DNA of 64,000 bases from positions 1 through 64,000 of the forward strand of contig CAVPPH010000010.1 of NCBI GenBank assembly GCA_963707275.1, given 5' to 3'. The stretch is from JACKBK01 sp963707275. GTDB lineage: Bacteria > Chloroflexota > Anaerolineae > JAAEKA01. Shown here piece after piece: positions 17,487 to 26,908 of this stretch (position 1 is the first letter of the stretch; each line of letters opens with the position of its first letter). The position numbers and the translations under genes were made by a program. Under the pieces are notes generated by a model. The model ran no database searches and had not been told where the DNA came from. It was given only the letters and a program-made list of their open reading frames with translations.

Positions 17487-18227
17487 TCAGCGGGTGTAGA
17501 CGCCGTCGCGCAGGTTGCGGCGGACTTGCCACACTTCGCGCACCATGCGCACGGTGTCGTGCACCGGTCGCACACGGCTGTCGGGATCGAAGTACCAGGT
17601 GATGGGCAGTTCAATGACCGTATGGCCGCGTGCCAGGGCGATGGCGACTGCTTCGACGTCGAACCCGAGGCCGTTCATCGTCTGCCGCTGGAAGACCTCG
17701 GACGCGATGTCGCCGCGGAAACACTTGAAGCCGCACTGGGTGTCCTGGAACTGTGGAATGGCAAGCCAGCGTACGATCTGGTTGAAGACCCGGCCCATCA
17801 GGTGGCGGTAGAACGGCTCGTTGTAGCGGTGTGCGCCGTGCGCCTCGCGCGACGCCATAGCGACCGCGTAGCTGTTGATCACGGGCGGTAGGAACTTGTT
17901 GACCTCTTCGATGGGCATCGACAGATCGGCATCGCACATGAATCGATACTGGCCGGTCGCTGCCAACATCCCCTTGCGCACCGCGGCTCCCTTGCCCTTT
18001 TCGCTGTGCATTACGCGTACGTACGGGTGGTCGGCGGCGAAGCTCTCAGCCACTTCCGTTGTGTTGTCTGTGCTGCCATTTTCGATCACCAGCACTTCAC
18101 CCTGATAGGATTGCAGGGCGAGAAAGGCGTCGATTTTACGCAGCGATACCGGAAGTCGTCGTTCCTCGTTGTAGGCGGGGATGATGATCGACAGCAGCGG
18201 TGCGGCTTGGGTTTCCTGGGTAGACAT
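17487..18227 (-). CDS. Family 2 glycosyltransferase, dolichyl-phosphate glucosyltransferase-like
   Basis: The 246-residue protein has a GT-A fold: LLSIIIPAYNEERRLP binds the nucleotide sugar, VLVIENGSTDNT follows, and FMCDADLSMP carries the metal-binding DxD-type motif. DTQCGFKCFRGDIA and FDVEAVAIALARGHTVIELP match the branch that makes polyprenyl-phosphate glucose or mannose. There is no C-terminal membrane segment, so a membrane partner would use the lipid-linked sugar. It is a single-gene unit. A second family 2 enzyme of the DPM1 type lies at 28.2-28.9 kb. Confidence 0.85.
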   Translation of the reverse strand: MSTQETQAAPLLSIIIPAYNEERRLPVSLRKIDAFLALQSYQGEVLVIENGSTDNTTEVAESFAADHPYVRVMHSEKGKGAAVRKGMLAATGQYRFMCDADLSMPIEEVNKFLPPVINSYAVAMASREAHGAHRYNEPFYRHLMGRVFNQIVRWLAIPQFQDTQCGFKCFRGDIASEVFQRQTMNGLGFDVEAVAIALARGHTVIELPITWYFDPDSRVRPVHDTVRMVREVWQVRRNLRDGVYTR

Positions 18228-18297
18228 TGAGAATCAACTGTCTCGGCGGGCTGTGAAGCCCGTTCGTTTTGTCACAACAAGCAAAAATTATAAGCCG

Positions 18298-19171
18298 CTA
18301 GAGAAGAATCACCAAACCAAGGGCAGCAGCCAGCAGGCCGCCAGCTATCGATGACACGAAATTGACCAGGTCGTTGTTCAACCAGCGCCAGCCGTGCAGC
18401 GGCCTGGTCGTCGCTCCGCAGGTGTGAACCCGCCGCTCGGTTTCCTTTTGGCATAAGTCGCACCAGTAGATGCTCTGCACGGTCGCGCCCAGCAGGCTGT
18501 CCACCAGCGACCCGGCCAGCCCGGCCACAGCTGCGATGCCGATCAGCGGCAGGTCGGTCAGCAGCAGGCTGCCGGTGGTCGCGACCGCTGCTGCCTGGAT
18601 GAACAGGAACGCGCAGAGGCCGATGAACGCGGCGCCGGCCAGCGCTGCCAGCGTGCCCGCGGCGGTGATCCCGCCCGATGTACCGACCGCGACCGTGCGT
18701 CCACTGGTGATCAGTCGCGGTGCCGCGCGAGGCCAGCACGCCCAGCTCCGTCGCCCAGGTGTCAGCGTTGACGGTTGCCATGGCGCCAAAGTAGGCCAGC
18801 GCCAGGAAGGCGTAGGTCGGGTTGCCGAGGCGCACCTCGCCGGGCAGATCGACCAGCAGGAACACGGCCACGGCCAGCAGAGCGCCAAAGCCGCCGTTGG
18901 CCAGCGTCTGGCCCAGGTCGCGGCGCTCGCCTTTGGCGAATTTCTCGGCCAGTCCGGCCTTGTCAGCCTGCCGCCAGTGGCTGAGCAGCGTGGAGCTGAC
19001 GAAGAAGGCGATCAGCACCACGCCCCACGTCCAGCCGCCGAAGCCAAAGATCAGCGTGCCGGTGATGACCGCGCCGGCCACGCCGCTGTGCGACAGGGAG
19101 TTGCGCCGGTAGGCTAGCCAGCCGATTGCTGAACTCAATACCAGGCCGGCCAGCAGTTGCGTCGTCGGCAC
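18298..19171 (-). CDS. DUF92 family membrane protein (frameshifted)
   Basis: About 290 residues with six or seven membrane helices. Signature segments are SHSGVAGAVITGTLIFGFGG, HWRQADKAGLAEKFAKGE, GQTLANGGFGALLA and NADTWATELGVL. One indel near 18722 moves the rest into a second frame (TLAALAGAAFIGL; GLAGSLVDSLLGATVQS; CATTR-like cysteines; LNNDLVNFVSSIAGGLLAA). Plant and cyanobacterial relatives of this family (VTE6) act as phytyl-phosphate kinases in prenol salvage; whether that applies here is inference. The GTG start lies 3 bp after the stop of the PH-domain gene, so the two form an operon. Confidence 0.8.
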
Positions 19172-19174
19172 CGA

Positions 19175-20119
19175 TCAGCCTCTCGTCACCGACAGCAACG
19201 CCACCAGCGCTGCCAACTGCGCCGCGATAGCGCCGCCGAAGAGCAACGTGGCCGCGATCCGATGCCGCCGATGCACGACCAGCCCCCACGTTCCGTTGAT
19301 CAGCCATACGGCCAGACCAAAGGCGGGGAAGATGAAGATCAGCCGCCGGTCCAGGTTGTCCCATAGCGGCAGCGCGTAGGGCAGGCCGGTGAAGCGGAAG
19401 ATCGCCACGCCCAGCAGCACCAGAAAGCCGACAAACCCGGCCGCCAGCAACCCCATCAGCACCGGATCCTGCCACAGCGGCCAGCGCGCGATCGCGGGCC
19501 AGTGGCGTTGCTGCGTCACCAGATGGGTTGGCCCCAGTTCGTGCAGGTCGTCCAGCGCAGCCAGGAATCGCTCCGGGTCATCCGGCGAGATGCCGTAGCT
19601 GCGCTCGGCTGTCACCAGCAGGATCTGGTCAGCCAGCGGCAGCGACGCCAGGCTGTTGACGCGTTTGCCCTGTAACATCCGTCGCGTGCCAAGCTCGGGG
19701 CCGTAGCATAGCCAGCGCGCCAGTCCTGGCCAGCGCCGCACAAGCCGCTCGACTGCCCAGTCAGCCTCGCCGTTCGGTCCCTGCACGACCGGTGCGCCTT
19801 CCTGCCAGTCAGCCACCGCCTCGCCACGGCGAATCTCCTGAATGTCGCCCAGCGGAATGGTCTGACGCACCGGTCCGTAGACCACTGTGATCGCGTTGCG
19901 GTCGATCCAGTAGGCCAGCGTGAGGCAGGCCCAGGCGCGCCACGCCACGTAGAGGATCGGCAGCCAGAGCAGCAGGCCCAGCACGAACAGAAAGAACGTC
20001 GAACCGGCCACCGGTTTGGCGAAAAACACGATCAGCAGCAGGAGGTTGAGCAGGAACAGCAAGCTGGCTGCCAGGGCTGCTCGTCTGCCCTCAAGAAAGG
20101 GAGCGGGTTTGAACGTCAT
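19175..20119 (-). CDS. PH-like domain membrane protein
   Basis: About 314 residues. Two membrane helices (ALAASLLFLLNLLLLIVFF; LFVLGLLLWLPILYVAWRAW) precede a cytosolic domain beginning YWIDRNAITVVYGPVRQTIP. That pattern matches the bacterial pleckstrin-homology-like domains used in small membrane proteins. Three more helices occupy the C-terminus (LMGLLAAGFVGFLVLLGVA and others). The start MTFKPAPFLEG at 20119 is preferred over a longer reading that would run into repeat DNA. The function is unknown. It is directly upstream of the DUF92 gene. Confidence 0.65.
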   Translation of the reverse strand: MTFKPAPFLEGRRAALAASLLFLLNLLLLIVFFAKPVAGSTFFLFVLGLLLWLPILYVAWRAWACLTLAYWIDRNAITVVYGPVRQTIPLGDIQEIRRGEAVADWQEGAPVVQGPNGEADWAVERLVRRWPGLARWLCYGPELGTRRMLQGKRVNSLASLPLADQILLVTAERSYGISPDDPERFLAALDDLHELGPTHLVTQQRHWPAIARWPLWQDPVLMGLLAAGFVGFLVLLGVAIFRFTGLPYALPLWDNLDRRLIFIFPAFGLAVWLINGTWGLVVHRRHRIAATLLFGGAIAAQLAALVALLSVTRG

Positions 20120-20260
20120 GGGTGGGGAGGGCGGGATGCGTGATACGTGAAGCGTGAAACGTGTCTGGTGTTGCGCAGATCGTATTGCGTATCCGTCACT
20201 ATACAACGTATCGTGTACTTGCGATAGTCGGCTTCCGCAATACGCAACACGTAATACGCT

Positions 20261-21187
20261 CTAAGCCTCAACGTACACCGGCGTATTCCACGCCCGATAG
20301 GTCTCGACCTTGCCCTTGACTACGTCGAAGTAGAGGTCGCGGATCTGGGTGGTGATCGGGCCGATCTTGCCACTGCCGATCGGGCGTCGATCCACCGTGG
20401 CGATGGCAGCCACCTGCACGCCGGTGCCGCAGAAGAACAGTTCGTCGCAGACATACAGCTCGGTGCGGTCGATCTCTCGCTCCTCGGTCTCGATGCCCAG
20501 CTCTGCCGCTGCCAGCTCCATAATCGTGCGCCGGGTGATCCCTTCCAGGATGTTGGAGGTGATCGCCGGAGTGACCAGTTTCCCGTTGCGTACCATGAAC
20601 AGGTTTTCGGCGCTGCCCTCGGAGACGTGGCCGTGCTGGTCCAGCACGATGGCCTCGTCGTAGCCGTCCATCAGCGCCTCCGACTTGACGAGCGCCGAGT
20701 TGACGTAGGCGCCGGCGATCTTGCCGCGCGCCGGGATAGCGTTGTCGTCGACACGCCGCCAGGTGGAGACGCACACGTCCGCGCCCTCTTCCTTGTCGAT
20801 GTAGCGGCCGAAGGGCGTTGCAAAGATCGTCACCTCGTCGATCATGCCGTGCAGCTTGACGCCGATGCGCAGGTCGGCCTTGTAGGCCAGCGGGCGGACG
20901 TAGGTGTCCTCGCGGAACCCCTCGCAGCGCAGCAGATCGAGCACCGTCGTGCGCAGCTTCTCGGGGCTGTGGGCCACATCCATCAGCAGCAGGCGCGCTG
21001 AGGTCAGGAAGCGCGCGATGTGCTCTTCCAGACGGAAGACATACAACTGCTCATCCTCCTCGTTCCAATACGCCCGGATGCCGCCGAAGCAGGCCGTGCC
21101 GTAGTGCATCGCGTGCGTCATGACGCTCACCTTGGCCTGGTCGATCGGTACAATCTTGCCTTCAAAAAACGCGTACTTGGTCTGCAT
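20261..21187 (-). CDS. ilvE: Branched-chain amino acid aminotransferase
   Basis: A fold-type IV PLP enzyme of 308 residues that transfers amino groups between Leu/Ile/Val and 2-oxoglutarate. Diagnostic parts are VMTHAMHYGTACFGGIRAYW, YVRPLAYKADLRIGV, then RGKIAGAYVNSALVKSEALM with the PLP lysine, GYDEAIVLDQHGHVSEGSAE, NILEGITRRTIMEL and CGTGVQVAAIATVDRR. The gene is intact and seems monocistronic, flanked by short-period repeats on both sides. Confidence 0.93.
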   Translation of the reverse strand: MQTKYAFFEGKIVPIDQAKVSVMTHAMHYGTACFGGIRAYWNEEDEQLYVFRLEEHIARFLTSARLLLMDVAHSPEKLRTTVLDLLRCEGFREDTYVRPLAYKADLRIGVKLHGMIDEVTIFATPFGRYIDKEEGADVCVSTWRRVDDNAIPARGKIAGAYVNSALVKSEALMDGYDEAIVLDQHGHVSEGSAENLFMVRNGKLVTPAITSNILEGITRRTIMELAAAELGIETEEREIDRTELYVCDELFFCGTGVQVAAIATVDRRPIGSGKIGPITTQIRDLYFDVVKGKVETYRAWNTPVYVEA

Positions 21188-21203
21188 ATGCTCCTCGTGT
21201 GTG

Positions 21204-21285
21204 GTAAACGGTAATCGGGTTTCGGAATATGGCCAACAGTGATCAGGAAACAGTGACCGGTATCCGATAACCGATTACCGTTTAC
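21204..21285. repeat. Intergenic hairpin with GTAAACGGTAATCGG arms
   Basis: GTAAACGGTAATCGG (21204-21218) and its exact complement CCGATTACCGTTTAC (21271-21285) form 15-bp arms between ilvE and surE. A further diverged half-copy (GATTACCGATCACCGTTTACC) runs into the surE 3' end. A related hairpin lies at 40578-40626. Confidence 0.8.
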
Positions 21286-21288
21286 TGA

Positions 21289-22065
21289 TTACCGATCACC
21301 GTTTACCAGCCACTTGCCCAGCTTCTCCATGAACTCGTAATCGGTCATATCCATGCTCAACGGCGTGACGGAAATGTAGCCGCGGGCGACGGCGCCGTAG
21401 TCGGTGCCGTCCTCGACGACGCCGGTGGGCGGCTCGCCGCCGATCCAGAAGTAAGGCCGGCCCTGCGGATCCTCGCGCTCGACCAGCACATCGCGGTAGA
21501 CGCGTTTGCCCAACCGCGTCACCAGCACACCTTTGACTTCGTCGCTGGGCAACGGCGGCGCGTTGACGTTGAGAAAGGTGTTGGTCGGCAGGCCGTCGGC
21601 CAGGATCGCGCGTGCCAGGCTGGCGACCACGTCGGTCACAGCGCGGAAATCGGACCACTCGCGCGCGTCCAGCGACACGGCGATGGACGGGATGCCGCCG
21701 ACTACTGCCTCCATCGCGCCGGCCACGGTGCCGCTGTAGGTGATGTCGTGGCCCAGGTTGCCGCCTTGATTGATGCCCGACACTACCAGGTCAGGTATGT
21801 CAGGGATCGCACCCAGCAGCGCCAGCCCCACGCAGTCCGAGGGCGCGCCGTTGGTGGTGTAAGCCGGGCTGCCATCGGCCAGCGTCACCCGGCTGATTCG
21901 CAGCGGCTTGTGCATCGTCTTGCTGTGCCCGGCCGCGCTCCAGTTGCGGTCGGGCGCGAAGACGGTGACGTCGCCCACCGTCTCCAGCGCCTGCTTCAGC
22001 GCCAGCAGGCCGGGCGAGGTGACGCCGTCGTCGTTGGTAATCAGGATTTGCGCAGGCATGTTCAA
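21289..22065 (-). CDS. surE: 5'/3'-nucleotidase SurE
   Basis: A 258-residue metal-dependent phosphatase of nucleoside monophosphates, linked to survival in stationary phase. The family signature ILITNDDGVTSPGL is at the N-terminus with the metal-binding aspartates. DRNWSAAGHSKT, TNGAPSDCVGLAL, VVSGINQGGNLGHDITYSGT and GAMEAVVGGIPSIAVSL follow in the expected order. It starts MNMPAQ or MPAQ. The gene is intact, and its stop codon is within the repeat-rich gap shared with ilvE. Confidence 0.93.
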   Translation of the reverse strand: MNMPAQILITNDDGVTSPGLLALKQALETVGDVTVFAPDRNWSAAGHSKTMHKPLRISRVTLADGSPAYTTNGAPSDCVGLALLGAIPDIPDLVVSGINQGGNLGHDITYSGTVAGAMEAVVGGIPSIAVSLDAREWSDFRAVTDVVASLARAILADGLPTNTFLNVNAPPLPSDEVKGVLVTRLGKRVYRDVLVEREDPQGRPYFWIGGEPPTGVVEDGTDYGAVARGYISVTPLSMDMTDYEFMEKLGKWLVNGDR

Positions 22066-22099
22066 CCGGGAAATCGATCCTTCTTTTGAAAACGTGAAA

Positions 22100-22154
22100 C
22101 GTGAAACGTGAGAATCTCGCTAGCCGCTTCACGTTTCGCGCCTCACGTTTCACG
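22100..22154. repeat. Intergenic hairpin of CGTGAAACGTG type
   Basis: CGTGAAACGTGAG and CTCACGTTTCACG form perfect 13-bp arms around 29 bp, just upstream of surE. The same GTGAAACGTG words recur near 20138-20160 upstream of the PH-domain gene, so this is one copy of a dispersed family. Confidence 0.8.
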
Positions 22155-22237
22155 CTCTACAGCGATGGCGTCTCAACAACAGCTCCCATCGTAATCCCGG
22201 ATGGAAGACCGTGCCATGATAGCACAACGCAGGGGTC

Positions 22238-23501
22238 TCAGCAATTTGGTCGGGTTCGCGTCGTGCTGGCTCGCCTGCCTGTTAGCGATGCCAGCACGAC
22301 GCTCAACATCAGCGCCGCGCACAGCAGGTAGAGCACGTCGAGACCGACAACCGGCAGCAAGGCGTAGGCAACCAATGGCCCCAGCGCGCTGCCCAGGTCG
22401 CCCACGTTGGCCAGCCAGCCCAGATTGCGGCCCTGCATCCCCGCCGGCGAGACGTCTCCGACCAGCCCGCTGGACACCGGGCTCAGGATCGCCATCGACA
22501 GCGCGCTCAGACACGCCGTTGACCAGCAGCGCCAGCAGGCTGCCCGCCATCAGCACGAGAAAGCTGGCACCGCCCAGCACGCCGCCCCAGTTCAGCATCC
22601 GCCAGCGGCCGTGGATATCCGACAGCCGGCCGGCGGTCGGCGCAGTCGCCAGCGAAAGCAGCGGCCGCAGCGCCAGCAGCAGTCCGGTTAACGTCGCCGC
22701 ACCGACCGCAACTCCCGCCAGCGTCACCGTCGCGCCCAGCGTATCTTCGACGAACAGGACCAGCGTTGCGGTCGCGACCCCGGCCACGCTGAAGCGCAGC
22801 ACCCCCTGTGCGTAGAGCGCCGCCCAGCCGCCCGCGCCCAGGTGCGGCTTCAGGTTCGACCAGCGCGGCAGCCGCCAGCGCAGTCGTCCGGACGGGACAG
22901 CGCCGGCCGGCCGCGTCTCGGGCAGGAAAAGCAGCGCGGCCAGCATCCCGACCGCCGAGATGGCCGTGCCCACCCACAGCGCCTCGCGGTAGCCGAGCCG
23001 GTCGGTCAGCAGCCCGCCGACAAAGAAGCTCAACGCGCCGCCGAGGAAGAACCAGGCCTGCGCGACACCCATCAGCCGGCCGCGCTGGCCGGGGCCGGCC
23101 ACATCCAGCGCGATGGTCTGCGCGCCGACCCACATGCCGCTCCACGCCAGACCCCACAGCAGCCGGCCAAGCAACAACGGCCAGAAGCCGGGCGACAGGG
23201 CATACAGCGCCGTCGAAAGCACGCCGACCGCCGCGGCCGGCACGAAGATCCAGCGCCGCGGCCAGCGGTCATACGCCAGCCCCACCGGCGTGTTGATCAG
23301 CAGGCGCACCGCCCGGTTGACGCTGAGGATGATCCCGACGCTGGCCAGCGCGATGCCGGCCTGCGCGGTGTGGGTCGGCAGGACCGTGTACAGGGTCGCA
23401 TCGCCCAGCAGCGACAACGCCAGCGCCAGTCCCATGGGCGTCATCACGCGCCATTCGGGTCGGCGGAAACTGAGGGAAGCTGGCGGAGTCTCGTTTGGCA
23501 T
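22238..23501 (-). CDS. MFS transporter (frameshifted)
   Basis: About 420 residues with twelve predicted helices. The start MPNETPPASLSFRRPEWRVM leads to TPMGLALALSLLGDATLYTV and NTPVGLAYDRWPRRWIFVP, which holds the loop 2-3 basic motif. GLAWSGMWVGAQTIALDVAG and GLLTDRLGYREALWVGT follow. One indel near 22500 shifts the last third into MAILSPVSSGLVGDVSP and LLPVVGLDVLYLLCAALMLS. The substrate cannot be inferred; drug or sugar efflux is possible. It diverges from the PEP-utiliser gene. Confidence 0.8.
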
Positions 23502-23966
23502 CTCTCTTCTCGTGGACAGGTCGCCAGCGTCCAGCCAGCGACCATCGCATGGTAACATGCAGCAGCGGACCGGACAACTCCGCGGCAGGACTGGTAGTGC
23601 TGCCTTGCAGCGTGGCAGCCTGCAACACGCAGACATCCTCACGTCGAACTCAGCGCTGCCAGTCCTCAGACGGGCACACGATCGCGTGCTTTTCGCCCTG
23701 TTCAACCTGTGATACACTGGCGGTGCACACTTCAGCGAGGCGCAGGTGTTGATGGCGGCTTTGAGGGCCTGCGACGGGCCATCCACGAATGCTGACGCAC
23801 ACGAATACACGAATTCCGATCCGCGCTGACAAGGTAATCGCGCAGCATCCCGTCGGCCTTGAGCCGGAGTGGACAGGGTGACAAGGTGACGGAGCCCCTA
23901 CTCGGGCCGTTCCGGTTTCCTTCTTTTCCCTCGTTTCCCTTCTTTACCCTCTTCCCACTCGTAACC
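23502..23966. other. Repeat-rich intergenic region, no gene seen
   Basis: No open frame here has a domain or ribosome site. The stretch holds short inverted and direct repeats (CAGGACTGG / CCAGTCCTC type; ACACGAATACACGAATTC). The rightmost 80 bp are the GGTGACA and TTTCC tract described separately. Confidence 0.5.
23872..23950. repeat. GGTGACA / TTTCCCT tract, copy 1
   Basis: CAGGGTGACAAGGTGACGG is followed by a pyrimidine run (TTTCCTTCTTTTCCCTCG). A close copy in the same order lies just after the downstream PEP-utiliser gene, so that gene is bracketed by direct repeats. Confidence 0.7.
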
Positions 23967-26793
23967 ATGACTCCATCAATTACCCTCCCCATCGACTCGC
24001 CCGACGCTACACTAGCCAGCGCGGGTGGCAAGGGCGTTAATCTGGCGAAGATGGCGCGAGCTGGCCTGCCGGTGCCGCCCGGCTTCATCGTCGCCACCGA
24101 CGCGTATCGCCGCTTCGTCGCCGCCAACGATCTCCAGCCGTTCATCGCGGCTGCGCTGGCCGACGCTAACAGCGACGACCCGGTCGCGCTGGAAACTACC
24201 TCGGCCGCGATCCGCGGCCGCTTCGCTGCCGCACCCCTTCCGCCTGACCTGTCGACTGCCATCCTCGATGCCTACCGCGCTCTGACCACTGATGACCGAT
24301 CACTGATCACTGATCACCTTCCGGTGGCTGTTCGTTCCTCCGCCACCGCCGAGGATCTGCCTGACATGAGCTTCGCCGGGCAGCAGGATACCTTCCTCAA
24401 CGTCGTAGGCGACGCGGCGCTGTTGGAGGCGGTGCGCGCCTGCTGGAGCAGTCTGTGGACAGCGCGCGCGATTGCCTACCGCGCCAGGAACGGCATCGAC
24501 CAGGCGAGCGTCGCGCTGGCGGTGGTGGTGCAGGCGATGGTCGAGAGCGAGGCGTCGGGCGTGCTGTTCACCGCCAACCCGCTGACCGGCCGGCGCAGCG
24601 AGACCGTCATCGACGCGACGCTGGGGCTGGGCGAGGCGCTGGTCAGCGGGCAGGTGGAGCCGGACCACTACGTGGTGGACAGCGTCGGCCGGCCGGATCG
24701 TGGAGAAGCGGCTGGGCGCCAAGGCGCTGGCCATCCGCGGGCAGGCCGGCGGCGGCACTGTCACCGTCGAGGGCGAGGCGGCCGGCGTGCAGGCGCTGCC
24801 CGACGCGGCGATTCTGGAGCTGGCGCGGCTGGGCAAACGGGTCGAGCGGGAGCTTTACGACGGCGCGCCGCAGGACATCGAGTGGGCGTGGGCCGAGGGT
24901 CGTCTCTTTCTGCTGCAAGCGCGCGCCATCACGTCGCTCTTCCCGCTGCCGGACGGGCTGGCGGCGCGGCCGCTGCATGTGCTGTTCTCGGTCAACCACA
25001 TGCAGGGCATGCTGGACCCCTTTACGCCGCTGGGGCAGGATTTTCTGATCGAGGCGTTTCTGGCCATCGGCCGGCTGGCGGGCAAAGAGTTCACGGCGGC
25101 CAGCCAGCGCGAAGTGCTGATCGCGGCCGGGCGCATCTATGCCGACATCACGCCGGGGTTGCGCCACGGCCTGGCGCGCCGGCTGGTGGTGCGCATCCCG
25201 GGCGTCATCGAACCGGGGTCCGAGCAGGCGTTGTTCAGCGTGCTGCACGACCCGGATCTGCAGCCCGACCGGAGCGGTCTCAGCCCGGCCGGGCTGCGCA
25301 CGGTGGCGCAGCTCTCGTCGATCCTGGGACGACGCGTTGTCCTGGCCATGCGCGATCCGATCGGCCAGCGTGACGCAGTCGTGCGCGAGCTCGACGCGTT
25401 CATGGCAGACGCAGAGCGCCGCGCCGCAGGGACCACAACGCTGGCTCAGCGGCTGGCGCTGTGGCGGTCGCTCTACGACGAATTCGCCGACGGCCTGGCG
25501 TTGAGGTTGCTGCCGTTGCTGATGGCCGGCATGATGAGCTTCTACCAGTTGCGTCGCCTGGCCCGGCGCGAACTGGGCAGCGACCTGCTGACGTTGGAGA
25601 TCGCGCGCGGGCTGCCCCACAACGTCACCACCGAGATGGACCTGACGCTGTGGACCGTGGCGCAGGTGATGCGCGACGACCCGGCGTCAGCGGCCCGTTT
25701 CAGCGCCGCGGACGCGGCCGCGTTGGCTGAGGACTTCCGCGCCGGGCGGCTGCCGCTGCCCGCGCAGGTAGCGCTAACCGCATTCATGGACCGCTACGGA
25801 ATGCGCGGTCTGGCTGAGATCGACCTGGGACGGCCGCGCTGGCGCGAGGACCCGGCGCATGTCATCGGCGTGGTGCAAAGCTACCTGCACATCGACGATC
25901 CGCAGCAGGCGCCCGATGTCGTGTTCCGGCGCGGCGCGCGGGTGGCTGAGGCGGCCATCGGGGAACTGGTGCAGGCGATGCCATCGGCAGCGGAAGCTCG
26001 CCTGGCGCGCCTGTTTGCCAGCAGGATGCGTGCGCTGGCCGGTATGCGCGAGACACCCAAGTTCACTATCGTGCGCATGATGGGCGTGGTGCGGGCGATG
26101 CTGCTGCGCAGCGGGGAGGATCTGGTCGCTGCCGGTGTGCTCGACACCCCCGATGACATCTTCTTCCTGCATCTGGCGGAACTGGAGACGCTGGCCGCGG
26201 CCGGGTTGGATGAAGTTCGAGCCGGCTCGGTCGGAGACCGGCTCAGGCGTGCGGTCGAAGCGGACCGGCTAAAGCCTGGACTCCGGGACACCGGCCAGTG
26301 GCGCGGCTTGGTGGCGGAGCGCCGGCAGGTCTACGAGCGCGAGAAGCTGCGCCGGCAGATACCGCGGCTGATACTCAGCGACGGCCGAGCGTTCTACGAA
26401 GGGCTGGGCGCGCAGGTGGACAGTGAGGGCGCAATCGCAGGCAGTCCGGTGTCGCCCGGTGTGGTAGAGGGGATCGTCCACGTGGTGCTCGACCCGCGCA
26501 CAGCCCAGCTTGCCCCCGGTGAGATCCTGGTCTGTCCTGGCACCGACCCATCGTGGACGCCGCTCTTCCTGGCCGCGGGCGGGCTGGTGATGGAGGTCGG
26601 CGGACTGATGACCCACGGCTCGGTGGTGGCGCGCGAGTACGGTATCCCGGCGGTGGTTGGTGTTCACGAAGCGACGACTCGCCTCAAGACCGGCCAGCGT
26701 GTGCGGGTGGATGGGACGGCGGGGAGGATTGTCGTGCTGCCTTCGACGGGTTCAGGCAGCGCGGCGGTGCTGGCTGAGGCGGCGGACCGGTGA
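23967..26793 (+). CDS. ATP-grasp / PEP-utilising protein with rifamycin phosphotransferase domain order (frameshifted)
   Basis: About 942 residues. The N-terminal third is a PEP synthase/PPDK-type ATP-grasp domain: ASAGGKGVNLAKMARAGLPV, AVRSSATAEDLPDMSFAGQ, MVESEASGVLFTANPLTG, QVEPDHYVVD, and after the shift IEWAWAEGRLFLLQARA. A long, mostly helical central region follows (roughly residues 330-800). The C-terminus is a swivelling phosphohistidine domain with GGLMTHGSVVAREYGIP; the histidine is about residue 882. The TIM-barrel of true PEP synthase is absent, and this order (ATP domain, helical domain, His domain last) is that of rifamycin phosphotransferases and related enzymes. The substrate is unproven. 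One indel near 24,690-24,700 breaks the frame. A short repeat encodes part of a linker. Confidence 0.75.
24281..24317. repeat. Intergenic-type repeat inside a coding sequence
   Basis: The words GACCACTGATGACC and GATCACTGATCACTGATCAC match the short-period repeats of intergenic gaps such as 28171-28218. Here they lie in frame within the ATP-grasp domain gene, encoding LTTDDRSLITDH just before AVRSSATAEDLP. Confidence 0.7.
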
Positions 26794-26842
26794 CCGAGCT
26801 TGTCGAGGTCAATGCTGCCTTCGGCAAGCTCAGGCAGCGCGA

Positions 26843-26908
26843 CGGTGACAGGGTGACGGGATGCTCGCCAAGTCCGCTCGGGTTTCCTTCCTTTCCCTCC
26901 TTTCCCTA
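26843..26908. repeat. GGTGACA / TTTCCCT tract, copy 2
   Basis: CGGTGACAGGGTGACGGGATG is followed about 30 bp later by TTTCCTTCCTTTCCCTCC, the same composition and order as copy 1. Just before it are two GCTGCCTTCG..CAGGCAGC hairpins, one of which forms the last codons of the preceding gene. Confidence 0.65.

Noticed and set aside
23967..26793. Phosphoenolpyruvate synthase (ppsA)
   Set aside because: The PEP-binding barrel that should follow the phosphohistidine domain is absent, and the phosphohistidine domain is at the very C-terminus.
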